DNA of 64,000 bases, taken from positions 124,001-188,000 of the forward strand of contig CAZQMV010000002.1 of assembly GCA_964594635.1 (NCBI GenBank), read 5' to 3'. Shown in pieces: positions 9,017 to 17,239 of this stretch (its first letter is position 1; every line of letters begins with the position of its first letter). A model generated the notes under the pieces. The model did no database searches. It saw only the letters and a list, made by a program, of their open reading frames with translations, and was not told the DNA's origin. The stretch comes from Berkiella sp964594635. Its GTDB lineage: Bacteria > Pseudomonadota > Gammaproteobacteria > Berkiellales > Berkiellaceae. A program made the position numbers and the translations under genes.

Positions 9017-9219
9017 AATTATTTCCTTTTTAAAGATGCTGGCGATTGTACACAAACGCAAAATCGCCGCTACTCAACATCTATACAGACTCATTATTTA
9101 TACAGTCTACGCTGCAATAAATGTCGCAATGCAATGAAAATAATTATGATGAAACGCTTATTTTTTTGACCATTTGGCCGTTAGCCTGTTTGTGAACCTT
9201 TGGCTAAAGGAAGGCTATT

Positions 9220-9930
9220 ATGAGAAAATTGAAACATCTCGCGTTTTGTTCGTTCATGTTGTTCATGAGCCAAAGCGTTTTGGCTTCGACGCCAACGAGC
9301 GATACAACGCGTCATGTGAAAACGTCAGAAAAAGTGGTGGCGTTGACCTTTGATGATGGTCCAAGTGAACCTTATACTCAGCAAATTTTGAGTGTTTTAA
9401 ATAAAAACAACGTCAAGGGTACATTTTATGTGTTGGGTGGTAATGCCAAAGAATACCCTAAGATTGTGAAACAGATCATGAATGAAGGTCATGAGCTGGG
9501 TAATCACTCCATGTATCATGACAAAATGAAAAATCGCTCAGTTGAAAAGATTTACAATGATATCAGTTCGGTGGATGCCATTTTAAGAAACTTGGGTTAT
9601 CAAAAGGAAATTACATTCCGTGCACCTTTTGGGATCACCTCTGATAATCTTCATGCCGCTTTAGTTAAATTAAATAAACGTATGGTTCTTTTCACTTTTT
9701 TACCTCAAGACTGGACCAACATTTCATCAAAACAAATTCATGATAACGTGATGAAAGAACTCAAACCTGGTTTGATTATCACGCTGCATGATGGGGGCAA
9801 ACGCCGCGATAATACGGTTAAAGCGACCCAAATGCTAATTGATAGCTTAAAGCAGCAAGGTTATCGCATGGTCACAGTTTCAGAGCTACTTTCTTTGAAA
9901 GGGCAAAATGCCGTGAGCTTACACCAATGA
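9220..9930 (+). CDS. Secreted polysaccharide deacetylase (NodB fold)
   Basis: Carbohydrate esterase family 4-type enzyme of 236 residues that removes N- or O-acetyl groups from cell-wall or surface glycans. A signal peptide is present (MRKLKHLAFCSFMLFMSQSV, cut after VLA). The catalytic motifs are in order: TFDDGP (motif 1, with the Asp pair) at about residues 43-48, HELGNHSMYH (motif 2, the HxxxH zinc ligands), RAPFG (motif 3) and LITLHDGG (motif 5). AAGGAAGG precedes the start. It is transcribed divergently from the DUF2235 gene and followed by a terminator, so it is probably monocistronic. Peptidoglycan or another glycan may be the substrate; sequence alone does not decide. Confidence 0.92.
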   Translation: MRKLKHLAFCSFMLFMSQSVLASTPTSDTTRHVKTSEKVVALTFDDGPSEPYTQQILSVLNKNNVKGTFYVLGGNAKEYPKIVKQIMNEGHELGNHSMYHDKMKNRSVEKIYNDISSVDAILRNLGYQKEITFRAPFGITSDNLHAALVKLNKRMVLFTFLPQDWTNISSKQIHDNVMKELKPGLIITLHDGGKRRDNTVKATQMLIDSLKQQGYRMVTVSELLSLKGQNAVSLHQ

Positions 9931-9986
9931 CATTCATCTTTTCGGTTCAAAAGTTAGTTGTTTATTGAACTTTAAATAGCCATAAT

Positions 9987-10012
9987 AGGCCCTCCTAAGA
10001 GGGCCTTTTTTT
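9987..10012 (+). terminator. Rho-independent terminator after the deacetylase gene
   Basis: AGGCCCTC at 9987-9994 pairs perfectly with GAGGGCCT at 9999-10006 across a CTAA loop, followed by a run of seven T. Confidence 0.93.
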
Positions 10013-10032
10013 GATGCAGATGAAGAGAACCC

Positions 10033-10893
10033 ATGGCTGAAGAGATTTTAACCCCTAACCTTAAAACAACCCTGTTTATAAGCGCTTTTTCCGGTTTACT
10101 GATGTTTGCTGGCAAATCTATAGGCGGCGTAACCGGTGCACAGATAGCGATTTTAGTGGCGCTCATTGCCAATGCGCTGATCTATTTGTTCTCAGATCAC
10201 CTCATTTTAAAGCTCTATAACGCTAAACCTCTTATTAGCGACGATGAACCATTGCTTTATGGGACGGTTGCTTATCTTGTCGAAAAAATGGATATGCCAA
10301 TGCCTAGGCTTTATCGCATTGAAGACAAGTTTCCCAATGCCTTTTCAATGGGGCGCCACCCAGATAAGGCTTCCATCGTTGTCACCTCAGGTTTGTTAAA
10401 ATTACTAGAAAAAGATGAACTCGCAGGCGTGATGGCGCATGAGTTGGCACATATTCATCAGCGAGATACGATGCTTGCGACACTCGCAGCAGCCCTGGGA
10501 GGGGCGGTGAGTGCTTTAGCCAATTGTGTGCAAGTGCTGGTTTATTTAGGAGCAAGAACCCCGCAGACACAACCTAACTGGTTAGGCAAAATGATTCTGA
10601 ATATGCTTGCTCCCGTTCTGGCGCTTCTTGTCCATATTGCCGTTTCAAGACAGCGAGAATATATTGCCGATGCAAAATCGGCTGAGCTTTGTGGTAATTC
10701 CATGTGGCTGGCGAATGCATTGTATAAGATAGAGAAAGCCAAAGAACGGTTTGAACTAAAAACAGCAGAAACCCATCCCGCCACCGCTATACTATTTATT
10801 GTGAATCCGTTACACAACAAACAATGGAAAATGTTGTTTGGTACACATCCGCCAACTCAGGAACGAATTAATCGTTTAGAGGTCTTGGCCTAA
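10033..10893 (+). CDS. htpX: HtpX-like membrane zinc metalloprotease
   Basis: Inner-membrane protease of family M48 that degrades damaged membrane proteins. The 286-residue chain has two N-terminal membrane helices (around residues 12-30 and 36-55), the zinc motif HELAH at about residues 136-140, two more hydrophobic segments after it, and the downstream glutamate region (REYIADAKSAEL). GAAGAGAA precedes the ATG. It is isolated between a terminator and a dispersed repeat. HtpX is the usual name for this length and architecture; other M48B paralogues are possible. Confidence 0.93.
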   Translation: MAEEILTPNLKTTLFISAFSGLLMFAGKSIGGVTGAQIAILVALIANALIYLFSDHLILKLYNAKPLISDDEPLLYGTVAYLVEKMDMPMPRLYRIEDKFPNAFSMGRHPDKASIVVTSGLLKLLEKDELAGVMAHELAHIHQRDTMLATLAAALGGAVSALANCVQVLVYLGARTPQTQPNWLGKMILNMLAPVLALLVHIAVSRQREYIADAKSAELCGNSMWLANALYKIEKAKERFELKTAETHPATAILFIVNPLHNKQWKMLFGTHPPTQERINRLEVLA

Positions 10894-10900
10894 AAACGTT

Positions 10901-11080
10901 TAAATCTCCCCGCGCTTCCGTCTTCGCTCTACGAGCTACGCCGGACAAGACGCGCTGCCCCTCTTTACGAAAGAGGGGTATCGTTCGCTTTGCTCACTTA
11001 GGGCATTCTTTTGATGAGCGTAGCGAATCATCCGCCCACTTTTGTAAAGGGGGCGGCGAGCTTGCTCGCGGGGGATTTAA
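10901..11080. repeat. Dispersed palindromic repeat, copy A
   Basis: About 180 bases with complementary ends (TAAATCTCCCC at the left, GGGGGATTTA at the right) and internal palindromes such as CCCCTCTTTACGAAAGAGGGG. It is the same family as the copies near 37.5, 38.0, 38.6 and 53.2 kb. The motif AAACGTTT occurs on both sides (10894-10901 and 11091-11098), which could be a target duplication or chance. It fills the gap between the convergent htpX and umuD-like genes. Confidence 0.75.
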
Positions 11081-11103
11081 TGCGCGGGGGAAACGTTTGT
11101 TAT

Positions 11104-11724
11104 CTACAAAGAATGGATCACGTTGGTCACCACTCCCCAAAGCCGAAAATCCATCTCTTCTTTGATCACAAGAGGAGAATAATTATCGTTTTCAGGCATA
11201 AGGGTAATTTGCTTATTTTTAGCAATATTTAAACGCTTTACCGTAAATTCGCCATTCACAAAAGCAATGACCACATTGGTATCTTGAGGTTCAATCGACA
11301 AGTCAACGACTAACATATCATTGGGAAAGATCCCTGCGTTAATCATGGAGTCGCCTTCAACACGCACAAAAAATGTGGTAGCAGGGTTTTTAATAAGGTG
11401 TTCGTTTAAATCAAGCGGCATATCATGATGATCATCTGCAGGTGACGGGAAACCCGCGGCGATCTTGTGTCCGTAAAGTGGTACGGGATTGTTGCGAGGC
11501 ATGAGTGCTGCAGGCAATGCATTCGGTGGCATAATCGAATCTTTTTGCCCATAAGCAACAAGAAACTGCTGTAACTCTTCAACCAAACTATGTGGAACAC
11601 GGATGGCCCGAGTAGGCTCGCCATATTTGCCGCTACCATGAGGACGCCCTGCACCATCACGCTTGCCACCACGTGGGAGTGTTTGCCATTTGCTTTTACG
11701 AGTCGGAATTTTTTGTTGGGTCAT
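11104..11724 (-). CDS. umuD: UmuD/LexA-type S24 peptidase, orphan
   Basis: Self-cleaving S24 peptidase of 206 residues. The cleavage site is probably Ala-Gly in KIAAGFPSP (about residues 87-95); the catalytic Ser lies in EGDSM and the Lys in GEFTVKRL. UmuD normally partners with UmuC to form translesion polymerase V, but no umuC lies in this window. Compared with UmuD it has a long N-terminal extension of about 80 residues containing GGKRDGAGRPHGSGKYG and a short helical part (RAIRVPHSLVEELQQFL), which looks like a small DNA-binding segment of the kind seen in plasmid and phage S24 proteins. I see no LexA-type box upstream. It could be a LexA-like repressor rather than a polymerase subunit. 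Confidence 0.8.
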   Translation of the reverse strand: MTQQKIPTRKSKWQTLPRGGKRDGAGRPHGSGKYGEPTRAIRVPHSLVEELQQFLVAYGQKDSIMPPNALPAALMPRNNPVPLYGHKIAAGFPSPADDHHDMPLDLNEHLIKNPATTFFVRVEGDSMINAGIFPNDMLVVDLSIEPQDTNVVIAFVNGEFTVKRLNIAKNKQITLMPENDNYSPLVIKEEMDFRLWGVVTNVIHSL

Positions 11725-11920
11725 TTAAATAATTAATAGAATTTTGTACCAATTTCAAAATTATAGCAGTCTGGAAGCGAAAAGCAATCTTCGAGACAAA
11801 AATGAGATTGTGCAGCGCGCTATTTAAGTCATTTAGATATCGTGCATATGCAGAGGGCTCTAGTATCTCACAACACATTTTCGTAAAGTGAATAAGATCA
11901 AATAGAACTGTGGATGCAAT

Positions 11921-12841
11921 ATGGAAGTTAAAAATTATTACGAAGTGCTCGGTGTTAAACCAGAAACCGAAGAAGCAGAGATCAAACGCGCCTTTCGCAA
12001 GCTCGCTCGTCAATATCATCCTGACGTGAGTAAATTACCCGATGCTGAAAAACGTTTTAAAGAAATAAACGAAGCTTGGGAAGTGTTGAAAGATCCACAA
12101 AAGCGAGCTGAGTACGATAAAATACGCCAAGGAGGTTGGCAGCAATCAGCGCGTGAAGGTTTTAGGCAGCCACAAACCGATTATTATTCAGGCGATCATC
12201 CAGAAGATTATGCTTTTGCAGGTGGTGGTGATTTTAGCGAATTTTTTGAGCAAATGTTTGGTAATCAACATAGAGGACAATCGCATCAAACGCATCGTCC
12301 TAGAAAGGGTAAAGATGTTCATGCCAAAATCACAATCCCTTTAGAGACTGCTTATAGCGGTGGTACACAAACTATCCAATTAGAAACAGGCAGTAAAACT
12401 AAAACTTTACAAGTTAAAATACCAGCAGGGGTCATAGATGGCAGTCAGATCCGTTTGAAAGAACAAGGGCAAGAAGGCCAAAGTGGTGGACAAAAAGGTG
12501 ATCTCTATATCGAAATTCATTTGGCAGCGCACCCTTTTTATACCACCAAGCAAAAAGATATTTATCTGAATTTACCAATCACACCGTGGGAAGCTGCGTT
12601 AGGTGCAAGTATTTCCGTGCCAACATTGGGTGGCCCTGTCAATTTAAAAATTCAGCCAGATTCTCAAACAGGCAAGAAGATGCGTTTAAAGGAAAGAGGG
12701 CTTCCCGGTAAACCCACTGGAGATCAATACGTCCTGTTAGAAGTCAAAGTGCCACAAGCGCAAACCGAAGATGAAAAAGCATTGTATGAAAAAATGGCCA
12801 AGGAAATGGCTTTTAACCCTCGTGCAGCATTAGGAGTGTAA
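11921..12841 (+). CDS. cbpA: DnaJ-type co-chaperone CbpA
   Basis: Curved-DNA-binding J-protein of 306 residues. The N-terminal J domain (residues 1-70) has the essential HPD tripeptide in RQYHPDVSK. A Gly/Phe-containing linker follows, with FSEFFEQMFGNQ, then two beta-rich C-terminal substrate-binding domains with KIPAGVIDGSQIRLKEQGQ. There is no zinc-finger domain, which separates it from DnaJ. It stimulates DnaK and may bind DNA. The modulator gene cbpM follows after three bases, the standard pairing. The start is the ATG at 11921. Confidence 0.95.
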   Translation: MEVKNYYEVLGVKPETEEAEIKRAFRKLARQYHPDVSKLPDAEKRFKEINEAWEVLKDPQKRAEYDKIRQGGWQQSAREGFRQPQTDYYSGDHPEDYAFAGGGDFSEFFEQMFGNQHRGQSHQTHRPRKGKDVHAKITIPLETAYSGGTQTIQLETGSKTKTLQVKIPAGVIDGSQIRLKEQGQEGQSGGQKGDLYIEIHLAAHPFYTTKQKDIYLNLPITPWEAALGASISVPTLGGPVNLKIQPDSQTGKKMRLKERGLPGKPTGDQYVLLEVKVPQAQTEDEKALYEKMAKEMAFNPRAALGV

Positions 12842-12844
12842 GAG

Positions 12845-13165
12845 ATGAAACAAAAAGAGCCAGTTTATGAAGGTATATTGCAAGATCCAACCATCACTTA
12901 CACTATCACTGAGATACAAACAATTTGTGTTATCGATCAGAAAATGCTTGAGGAAATGATTTCGCATGGTATTTTAGAACCTTCCCAAGGTGAAACTGAA
13001 GAGTCATGGGTGTTTGAGTATTCTGCTTTGATTCGTACCCAAAAAGCGCTACGTTTACACCAAGATTTGTCTATCAATTGGCCAGGGATTGCTTTAGCTC
13101 TGGAATTGATGGATGAATTGGAGGAATTGCGGCAAACTGTGGAGATCCTAAAAAAACATTCCTAA
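12845..13165 (+). CDS. cbpM: Chaperone modulator CbpM
   Basis: Protein of 106 residues directly behind cbpA. It has the MerR-like helical form of CbpM, with TITEIQTICVIDQKMLEEMI (about residues 17-36) and a C-terminal helical segment (ALELMDELEELRQTVEIL). CbpM binds the J domain of CbpA and inhibits both its co-chaperone and DNA-binding activities. A ribosome binding site (TAAGAG) overlaps the end of cbpA, so the two are translated together. The gene ends three bases before the convergent dehydrogenase gene. Confidence 0.88.
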   Translation: MKQKEPVYEGILQDPTITYTITEIQTICVIDQKMLEEMISHGILEPSQGETEESWVFEYSALIRTQKALRLHQDLSINWPGIALALELMDELEELRQTVEILKKHS

Positions 13166-13168
13166 ATA

Positions 13169-14254
13169 CTAGGTTTGTTGATGTAGGCGCTGCTCGGCCA
13201 GTCTATCGGCAACGATATTGGTGGAGATATTTTCTTTGGTAGCAATGTCAAAAATGAGCATCAACGTATTATAAATATTAGAAATATTTTCTTTTGCGGT
13301 GCTTTCTAATTCTCCTTTATATTGTGCACTCACATGAATGAGTCCCCCTGCATTGATGACATAATCTGGGGCATATAAGATATCTTTTTCTTTTAGCACG
13401 AGGCCCAGTGAAGGATCGGCAAGTTGGTTATTAGCCGAACCTGCAATAATGGGTGCTGCCAGCTCAGTAATACTGTGTGGGTTGATAGGATTACTTAACG
13501 CACAAGGCGCAAAGACATCAGCAGCAACTTTATGAATAGCATCAACAGCGCACGTTTTTGCTGAAAATTCGGTGATGCACCGTTTTTCTGCACTTTCATT
13601 CATATCGCAAATGGTTAAAACAGCACCTTGCTGATGAAGTTCTTTAGCCAGATGGTAACCAACATTTCCAACACCTTGGATAGCGACATGGATCCCATTT
13701 AGATTATCTTTGTTGAGTTTGTATTTGACTGCCGCTTCGATGCCACGGCGTACCCCAAAAGCCGTAACCACCGAAGGATCTTTTTGTGTGAATCTTTGTT
13801 GACTATTACCCGTTACAAAAGGTGTTACTGTTCGGATGATATCCATATCTGCCATTTGGGTGCCGCTATCTTCTGCGGTGATATATCGGCCACCTAATTC
13901 ATGTACCCACTGACCAAAAGTGCGGAAAATTCGAGTGCGATCAAAGTCATTTTGAGGCCGGATGAGCACCGCTTTTCCACCGCCTAATGGTAAATTGCTG
14001 ATAGCCGCTTTGTAACTCATACCTTGTGCTAAGCGCAGGCAGTCGATAATAGCCGTTTCAATAGAAGGATAGGTCTGAAAGCGACAACCACCTAACGCGG
14101 GACCAAGAACGGTACTATGAATGGCGATAATGGCAAAAAGACCAGATCCAATGTCTTGCTTAAGGTGAAGCTCACCATAGTGGAGTTGCTTAAAAACCGA
14201 GTAAAACTCTGGTTTTTCGCAATCGCTGACGAAAAGATCGGTAAATGATTTCAT
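13169..14254 (-). CDS. Leucine/valine/phenylalanine-type amino-acid dehydrogenase
   Basis: NAD-dependent oxidative deamination of a branched-chain or aromatic amino acid to its 2-oxo acid. I chose the ATG at 14254, giving 361 residues; the frame stays open 62 codons further upstream without family-like sequence. The catalytic glycine-rich motif LPLGGGKAVL and the earlier GPALGGCRF belong to the Glu/Leu/Phe/Val dehydrogenase family, and the NAD fold has VAIQGVGNVGYH. The length is that of leucine dehydrogenase (about 360), shorter than glutamate dehydrogenase. The ribosome binding site is weak. Exact substrate (Leu, Val or Phe) is undetermined. Confidence 0.85.
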   Translation of the reverse strand: MKSFTDLFVSDCEKPEFYSVFKQLHYGELHLKQDIGSGLFAIIAIHSTVLGPALGGCRFQTYPSIETAIIDCLRLAQGMSYKAAISNLPLGGGKAVLIRPQNDFDRTRIFRTFGQWVHELGGRYITAEDSGTQMADMDIIRTVTPFVTGNSQQRFTQKDPSVVTAFGVRRGIEAAVKYKLNKDNLNGIHVAIQGVGNVGYHLAKELHQQGAVLTICDMNESAEKRCITEFSAKTCAVDAIHKVAADVFAPCALSNPINPHSITELAAPIIAGSANNQLADPSLGLVLKEKDILYAPDYVINAGGLIHVSAQYKGELESTAKENISNIYNTLMLIFDIATKENISTNIVADRLAEQRLHQQT

Positions 14255-14393
14255 AGTCTGCCATGTGCTGCCGATGATAATTTTGAATAAGGTTCTGTTA
14301 TTTGCTCCACGTTTCGCCTGATATAAAAAGCAGTATCCAGTTGAAGAATGCATCAGGTATATCATCGACAGAATTTGAAAAAATGTGAAGGAT

Positions 14394-16517
14394 ATGAGTG
14401 AATTGATTTCTGCAACTATTTTAGTGATTGGTGATCCCAAACGGGAAGGGCTTCCTATTTCACAAGTTGCAAGTGTCCATGGATTTCAAACGCATATCAT
14501 TGCAAGCAAAACACTTAAAGACGCTGTCAAAATTATTCTTGAAAAATCTATTGATCTTATTTTATGTGAGTTTCAGCTAAATGATGGCAATGCGATTGAT
14601 TTGTTAAACGCCTTAAGCCATTTAACAGCAAGATTATTGCCAATCGTGATAGTGGCTGATGAAGAAGATGAGCGCTTTGCGATGCAGGCCTTTCGAAAAG
14701 GGACCAAAGATTTTATTGTTAAAGATAAAGGCAGTCATTATTTGCAACGATTGCCATTAGTACTTGAGCGGGTTTTAAAAGATGAGTGCCGTTATCGCGA
14801 GAATACGAGAATTAAGAAAAATAATGAAGCTATCTTAGCTTCCATCTCAGATGGTGTGATTGGTATTAACTTGCAGGGTATTATTACGTTTGCGAATCCC
14901 GTTGCTGCCATGTATTTAAGAGAACAGCTTCCAGCGCTCATTAATCAACCCATTAGTGAATTTGCAGACAGAATCATCACGGATTTTAATCCATCGCTAA
15001 AAAAGGCGATGGATGCCGTTGAGAAAACAAATAATTTAGTTGCAGTGGGTAACTATGAATTATCCATCACTGAAAGTCAGCATAAGAATGAAGTTAAAAT
15101 AGTATTAACCCCTGTTTTTGATGAATTATTGCATCTTGAAGGTTATGTATTGTCATTTCGAGATATCTCAGAAAATACTGATGTGCCAAGTGAGGCAGTA
15201 GATGATGAGCATGATAAGTTAACAGGATTGTTAAATCGTAAAGCTTTATTACATCGTTTAATACATACGGTTGCATATTGTCACCGTTACAATACCAAGT
15301 GTGCGGTTTTATTTGTCGATCTAGATGGATTTAAATCATTTAATGATTCTTTGGGACATAATTGCGGTGATGAACTATTGCTAAAAGTGAGTCAACGTAT
15401 TCGCACAGTTATTCGCGATGCAGATTATGTGGCAAGAACAAGTAGTGATGAATTTATCGTATTATTAACTCATATTAATCATACCAATGATGCCGGTAAA
15501 GTAGCCACCAAAGTAAATCGAGCATTGATGCCTTTTTTTGAATTAAACGGTGAAAAATACCAAATAACCGCCAGCATTGGCATTTCATTAAATCCTGATG
15601 ACAGCCAAGATCCGGAAAAATTATTGCAGTATGCAGATTTCGCAATGAGTTTAGCAAAGAAAAGAGGCAAAAATCACTATCAGTATTTTCAATCTGATTT
15701 GAATCTTGAAGCTGAACGCATTATGCGTCTTTCGAATGATTTGCGTTCAGCCATTCACTTAGAACAGCTTGACTTGCATTTTCAGCCACAAATTGATGCA
15801 AAGACAGGGCGTCTTACAGGATTAGAGGCATTATCACGTTGGCAACATCCGAACTTAGGGATGATCCCACCTTCCGTATTTATTCCTTTGGCAGAAGAAA
15901 TTGGGGTGATAACCAATATCGGACGCTGGGTATTCAAAAGATCATGCGAATACTATTCTGCATGGCAAGCGGAAGGGCTAGCCAACTTTACTTTGAGCGT
16001 TAACCTGTCCATTAAAGAATTACAACGAGATGATTTTGTTGATGAAATTGCTGAAGCTATTTATAAAAACCAGGTTGATCCCGAGCGCTTTCAATTAGAA
16101 ATCACCGAATCCATCTTTGCGCAAGATACTGAAGAAATTATCCATAAACTTTATCAGTTGAAACAAATTGGTTTTCAAATTGCAATGGATGATTTTGGTA
16201 CGGGTTACTCTTGTTTGAGTTACTTAAGAGATCTGCCGATTGATGTGATAAAAATCGATCAATCCTTTGTGCAAGCGATTAGCATTGAAAGCAATGATCG
16301 TCATAAGGCGATTATTGCCGCTATTTTTGATTTGGCAAAAAGATTAAAAATTACCACATTGGCTGAAGGCGTTGAAACTGAAGACCAAGCGAATTATTTA
16401 AAACAATTAGAATGTGATCAGTTCCAAGGATTTTTAATTGCTAAGCCCATGTCTTTTGATAAAGTCACAGAATATATCAGGAAAAATCACCCGCACACTC
16501 ATGTTCAACAAAAGTAA
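14394..16517 (+). CDS. REC-PAS-GGDEF-EAL cyclic-di-GMP protein with degenerate REC and GGDEF sites
   Basis: Signalling protein of about 707 residues. An N-terminal receiver domain (about 5-125) reads DLILCEFQLNDG where the phospho-acceptor Asp is expected, so Glu replaces Asp. A PAS domain follows (about 145-255, ASISDGVIGINLQGIITFAN). The GGDEF domain (about 275-435) has SSDEF instead of GGDEF and is probably not a cyclase. The EAL domain (about 450-705) looks intact: GLEALSRW, LEITES, DDFGTGYS, KIDQSFV and LAEGVETEDQ. The likely activity is c-di-GMP hydrolysis to pGpG, perhaps tuned by GTP at the degenerate GGDEF. The start is uncertain: AAGG lies too close to this ATG, and an in-frame GTG is at 14385. 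It ends one base before the convergent pnuT-like gene. Confidence 0.9.
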   Translation: MSELISATILVIGDPKREGLPISQVASVHGFQTHIIASKTLKDAVKIILEKSIDLILCEFQLNDGNAIDLLNALSHLTARLLPIVIVADEEDERFAMQAFRKGTKDFIVKDKGSHYLQRLPLVLERVLKDECRYRENTRIKKNNEAILASISDGVIGINLQGIITFANPVAAMYLREQLPALINQPISEFADRIITDFNPSLKKAMDAVEKTNNLVAVGNYELSITESQHKNEVKIVLTPVFDELLHLEGYVLSFRDISENTDVPSEAVDDEHDKLTGLLNRKALLHRLIHTVAYCHRYNTKCAVLFVDLDGFKSFNDSLGHNCGDELLLKVSQRIRTVIRDADYVARTSSDEFIVLLTHINHTNDAGKVATKVNRALMPFFELNGEKYQITASIGISLNPDDSQDPEKLLQYADFAMSLAKKRGKNHYQYFQSDLNLEAERIMRLSNDLRSAIHLEQLDLHFQPQIDAKTGRLTGLEALSRWQHPNLGMIPPSVFIPLAEEIGVITNIGRWVFKRSCEYYSAWQAEGLANFTLSVNLSIKELQRDDFVDEIAEAIYKNQVDPERFQLEITESIFAQDTEEIIHKLYQLKQIGFQIAMDDFGTGYSCLSYLRDLPIDVIKIDQSFVQAISIESNDRHKAIIAAIFDLAKRLKITTLAEGVETEDQANYLKQLECDQFQGFLIAKPMSFDKVTEYIRKNHPHTHVQQK

Positions 16518-17105
16518 TTAAGTGACTGCGAGAAATGCATTATGTTGCTGAAAGGCAAATAATTTTCGCCAACGATAATAACCCACCACGGCCATAACTA
16601 AATAAAGCCAGTGCACCGCGCTGTGAAAAGGCATGCCTTTATGAAACTGCAATACGGCAACCATGGCATCGACCACAAACCATAGGATCCAACAGTGAAT
16701 CACTTTTCGGCATAATAACCATTGAGCAATTAAGCATAAAATGGTTGTTGAGGCATCCCAATAAGGGATCGTCGAGTCAGTGTAAAAGCTAAGGCCCTTA
16801 GCCATCAATAAAATGCCAATGATAGCTCCAGCAACATAACAAATGATTTCATTGACAGATAAATAGCGAATAGGTCGGTAGTCTTTATTAGCCACATTGC
16901 CAGACCATTGATACCAGCCATAAATCATTGAAACAAAATAAATACCTTCCAATAATAAATGACCATAAACACCTTTTTGCCAATACAAAATCGTATTCAA
17001 CGTAATTGCAAAAAGGCTAATAAGCCATGCCAGACGTTTAGCCTGCGTAAAATAATAAGTGGAAAGTAAAGATAGGCTAGCGCCCACAAAATCAAGCCAA
17101 TTCAT
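16518..17105 (-). CDS. pnuT: PnuC-family transporter, probably the thiamine transporter PnuT
   Basis: Membrane protein of 195 residues with six to seven hydrophobic segments and the PnuC signature (WYQWSG near residue 78 and WILWFVVDAMVAVLQF near 140). PnuC proteins import nicotinamide riboside; PnuT members import thiamine. The gene sits directly behind a TPP riboswitch, which points to thiamine rather than nicotinamide riboside. I set the start at ATG 17105 because the longer open frame runs into the riboswitch. The ribosome binding site AGGGA is the 3' conserved end of the riboswitch itself. Confidence 0.88.
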   Translation of the reverse strand: MNWLDFVGASLSLLSTYYFTQAKRLAWLISLFAITLNTILYWQKGVYGHLLLEGIYFVSMIYGWYQWSGNVANKDYRPIRYLSVNEIICYVAGAIIGILLMAKGLSFYTDSTIPYWDASTTILCLIAQWLLCRKVIHCWILWFVVDAMVAVLQFHKGMPFHSAVHWLYLVMAVVGYYRWRKLFAFQQHNAFLAVT

Positions 17106-17110
17106 GATAT

Positions 17111-17196
17111 TCCCTACATTAGAATTACCTAACAGGTTCAATGGGTATACTCTCAGCCGTTTGAGCAAGCTCTTAATGAGCTCCAACAGCACCCCA
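17111..17196 (-). promoter_or_regulatory. TPP (THI-box) riboswitch
   Basis: Read on the minus strand, the conserved parts follow in order: GGGGTGCTG (near 17196-17186), GGCTGAGA (17158-17151), ACCC (17146-17143), GAACCTGTTAGGTAAT (17139-17124) and GTAGGGA (17117-17111). This is the thiamine pyrophosphate aptamer. Its last element overlaps the ribosome binding site of the transporter gene, so ligand binding should hide the site and block translation initiation. Confidence 0.93.
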
Positions 17197-17239
17197 ATTT
17201 AAGAATTTTAAATTTAGTCGGGCCGACTATACCAGGAAA

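Noticed and set aside
10894..11098. AAACGTTT on both sides of repeat A as a target-site duplication
   Set aside because: The motif is itself palindromic and other copies show no comparable flanking repeat, so chance cannot be excluded.
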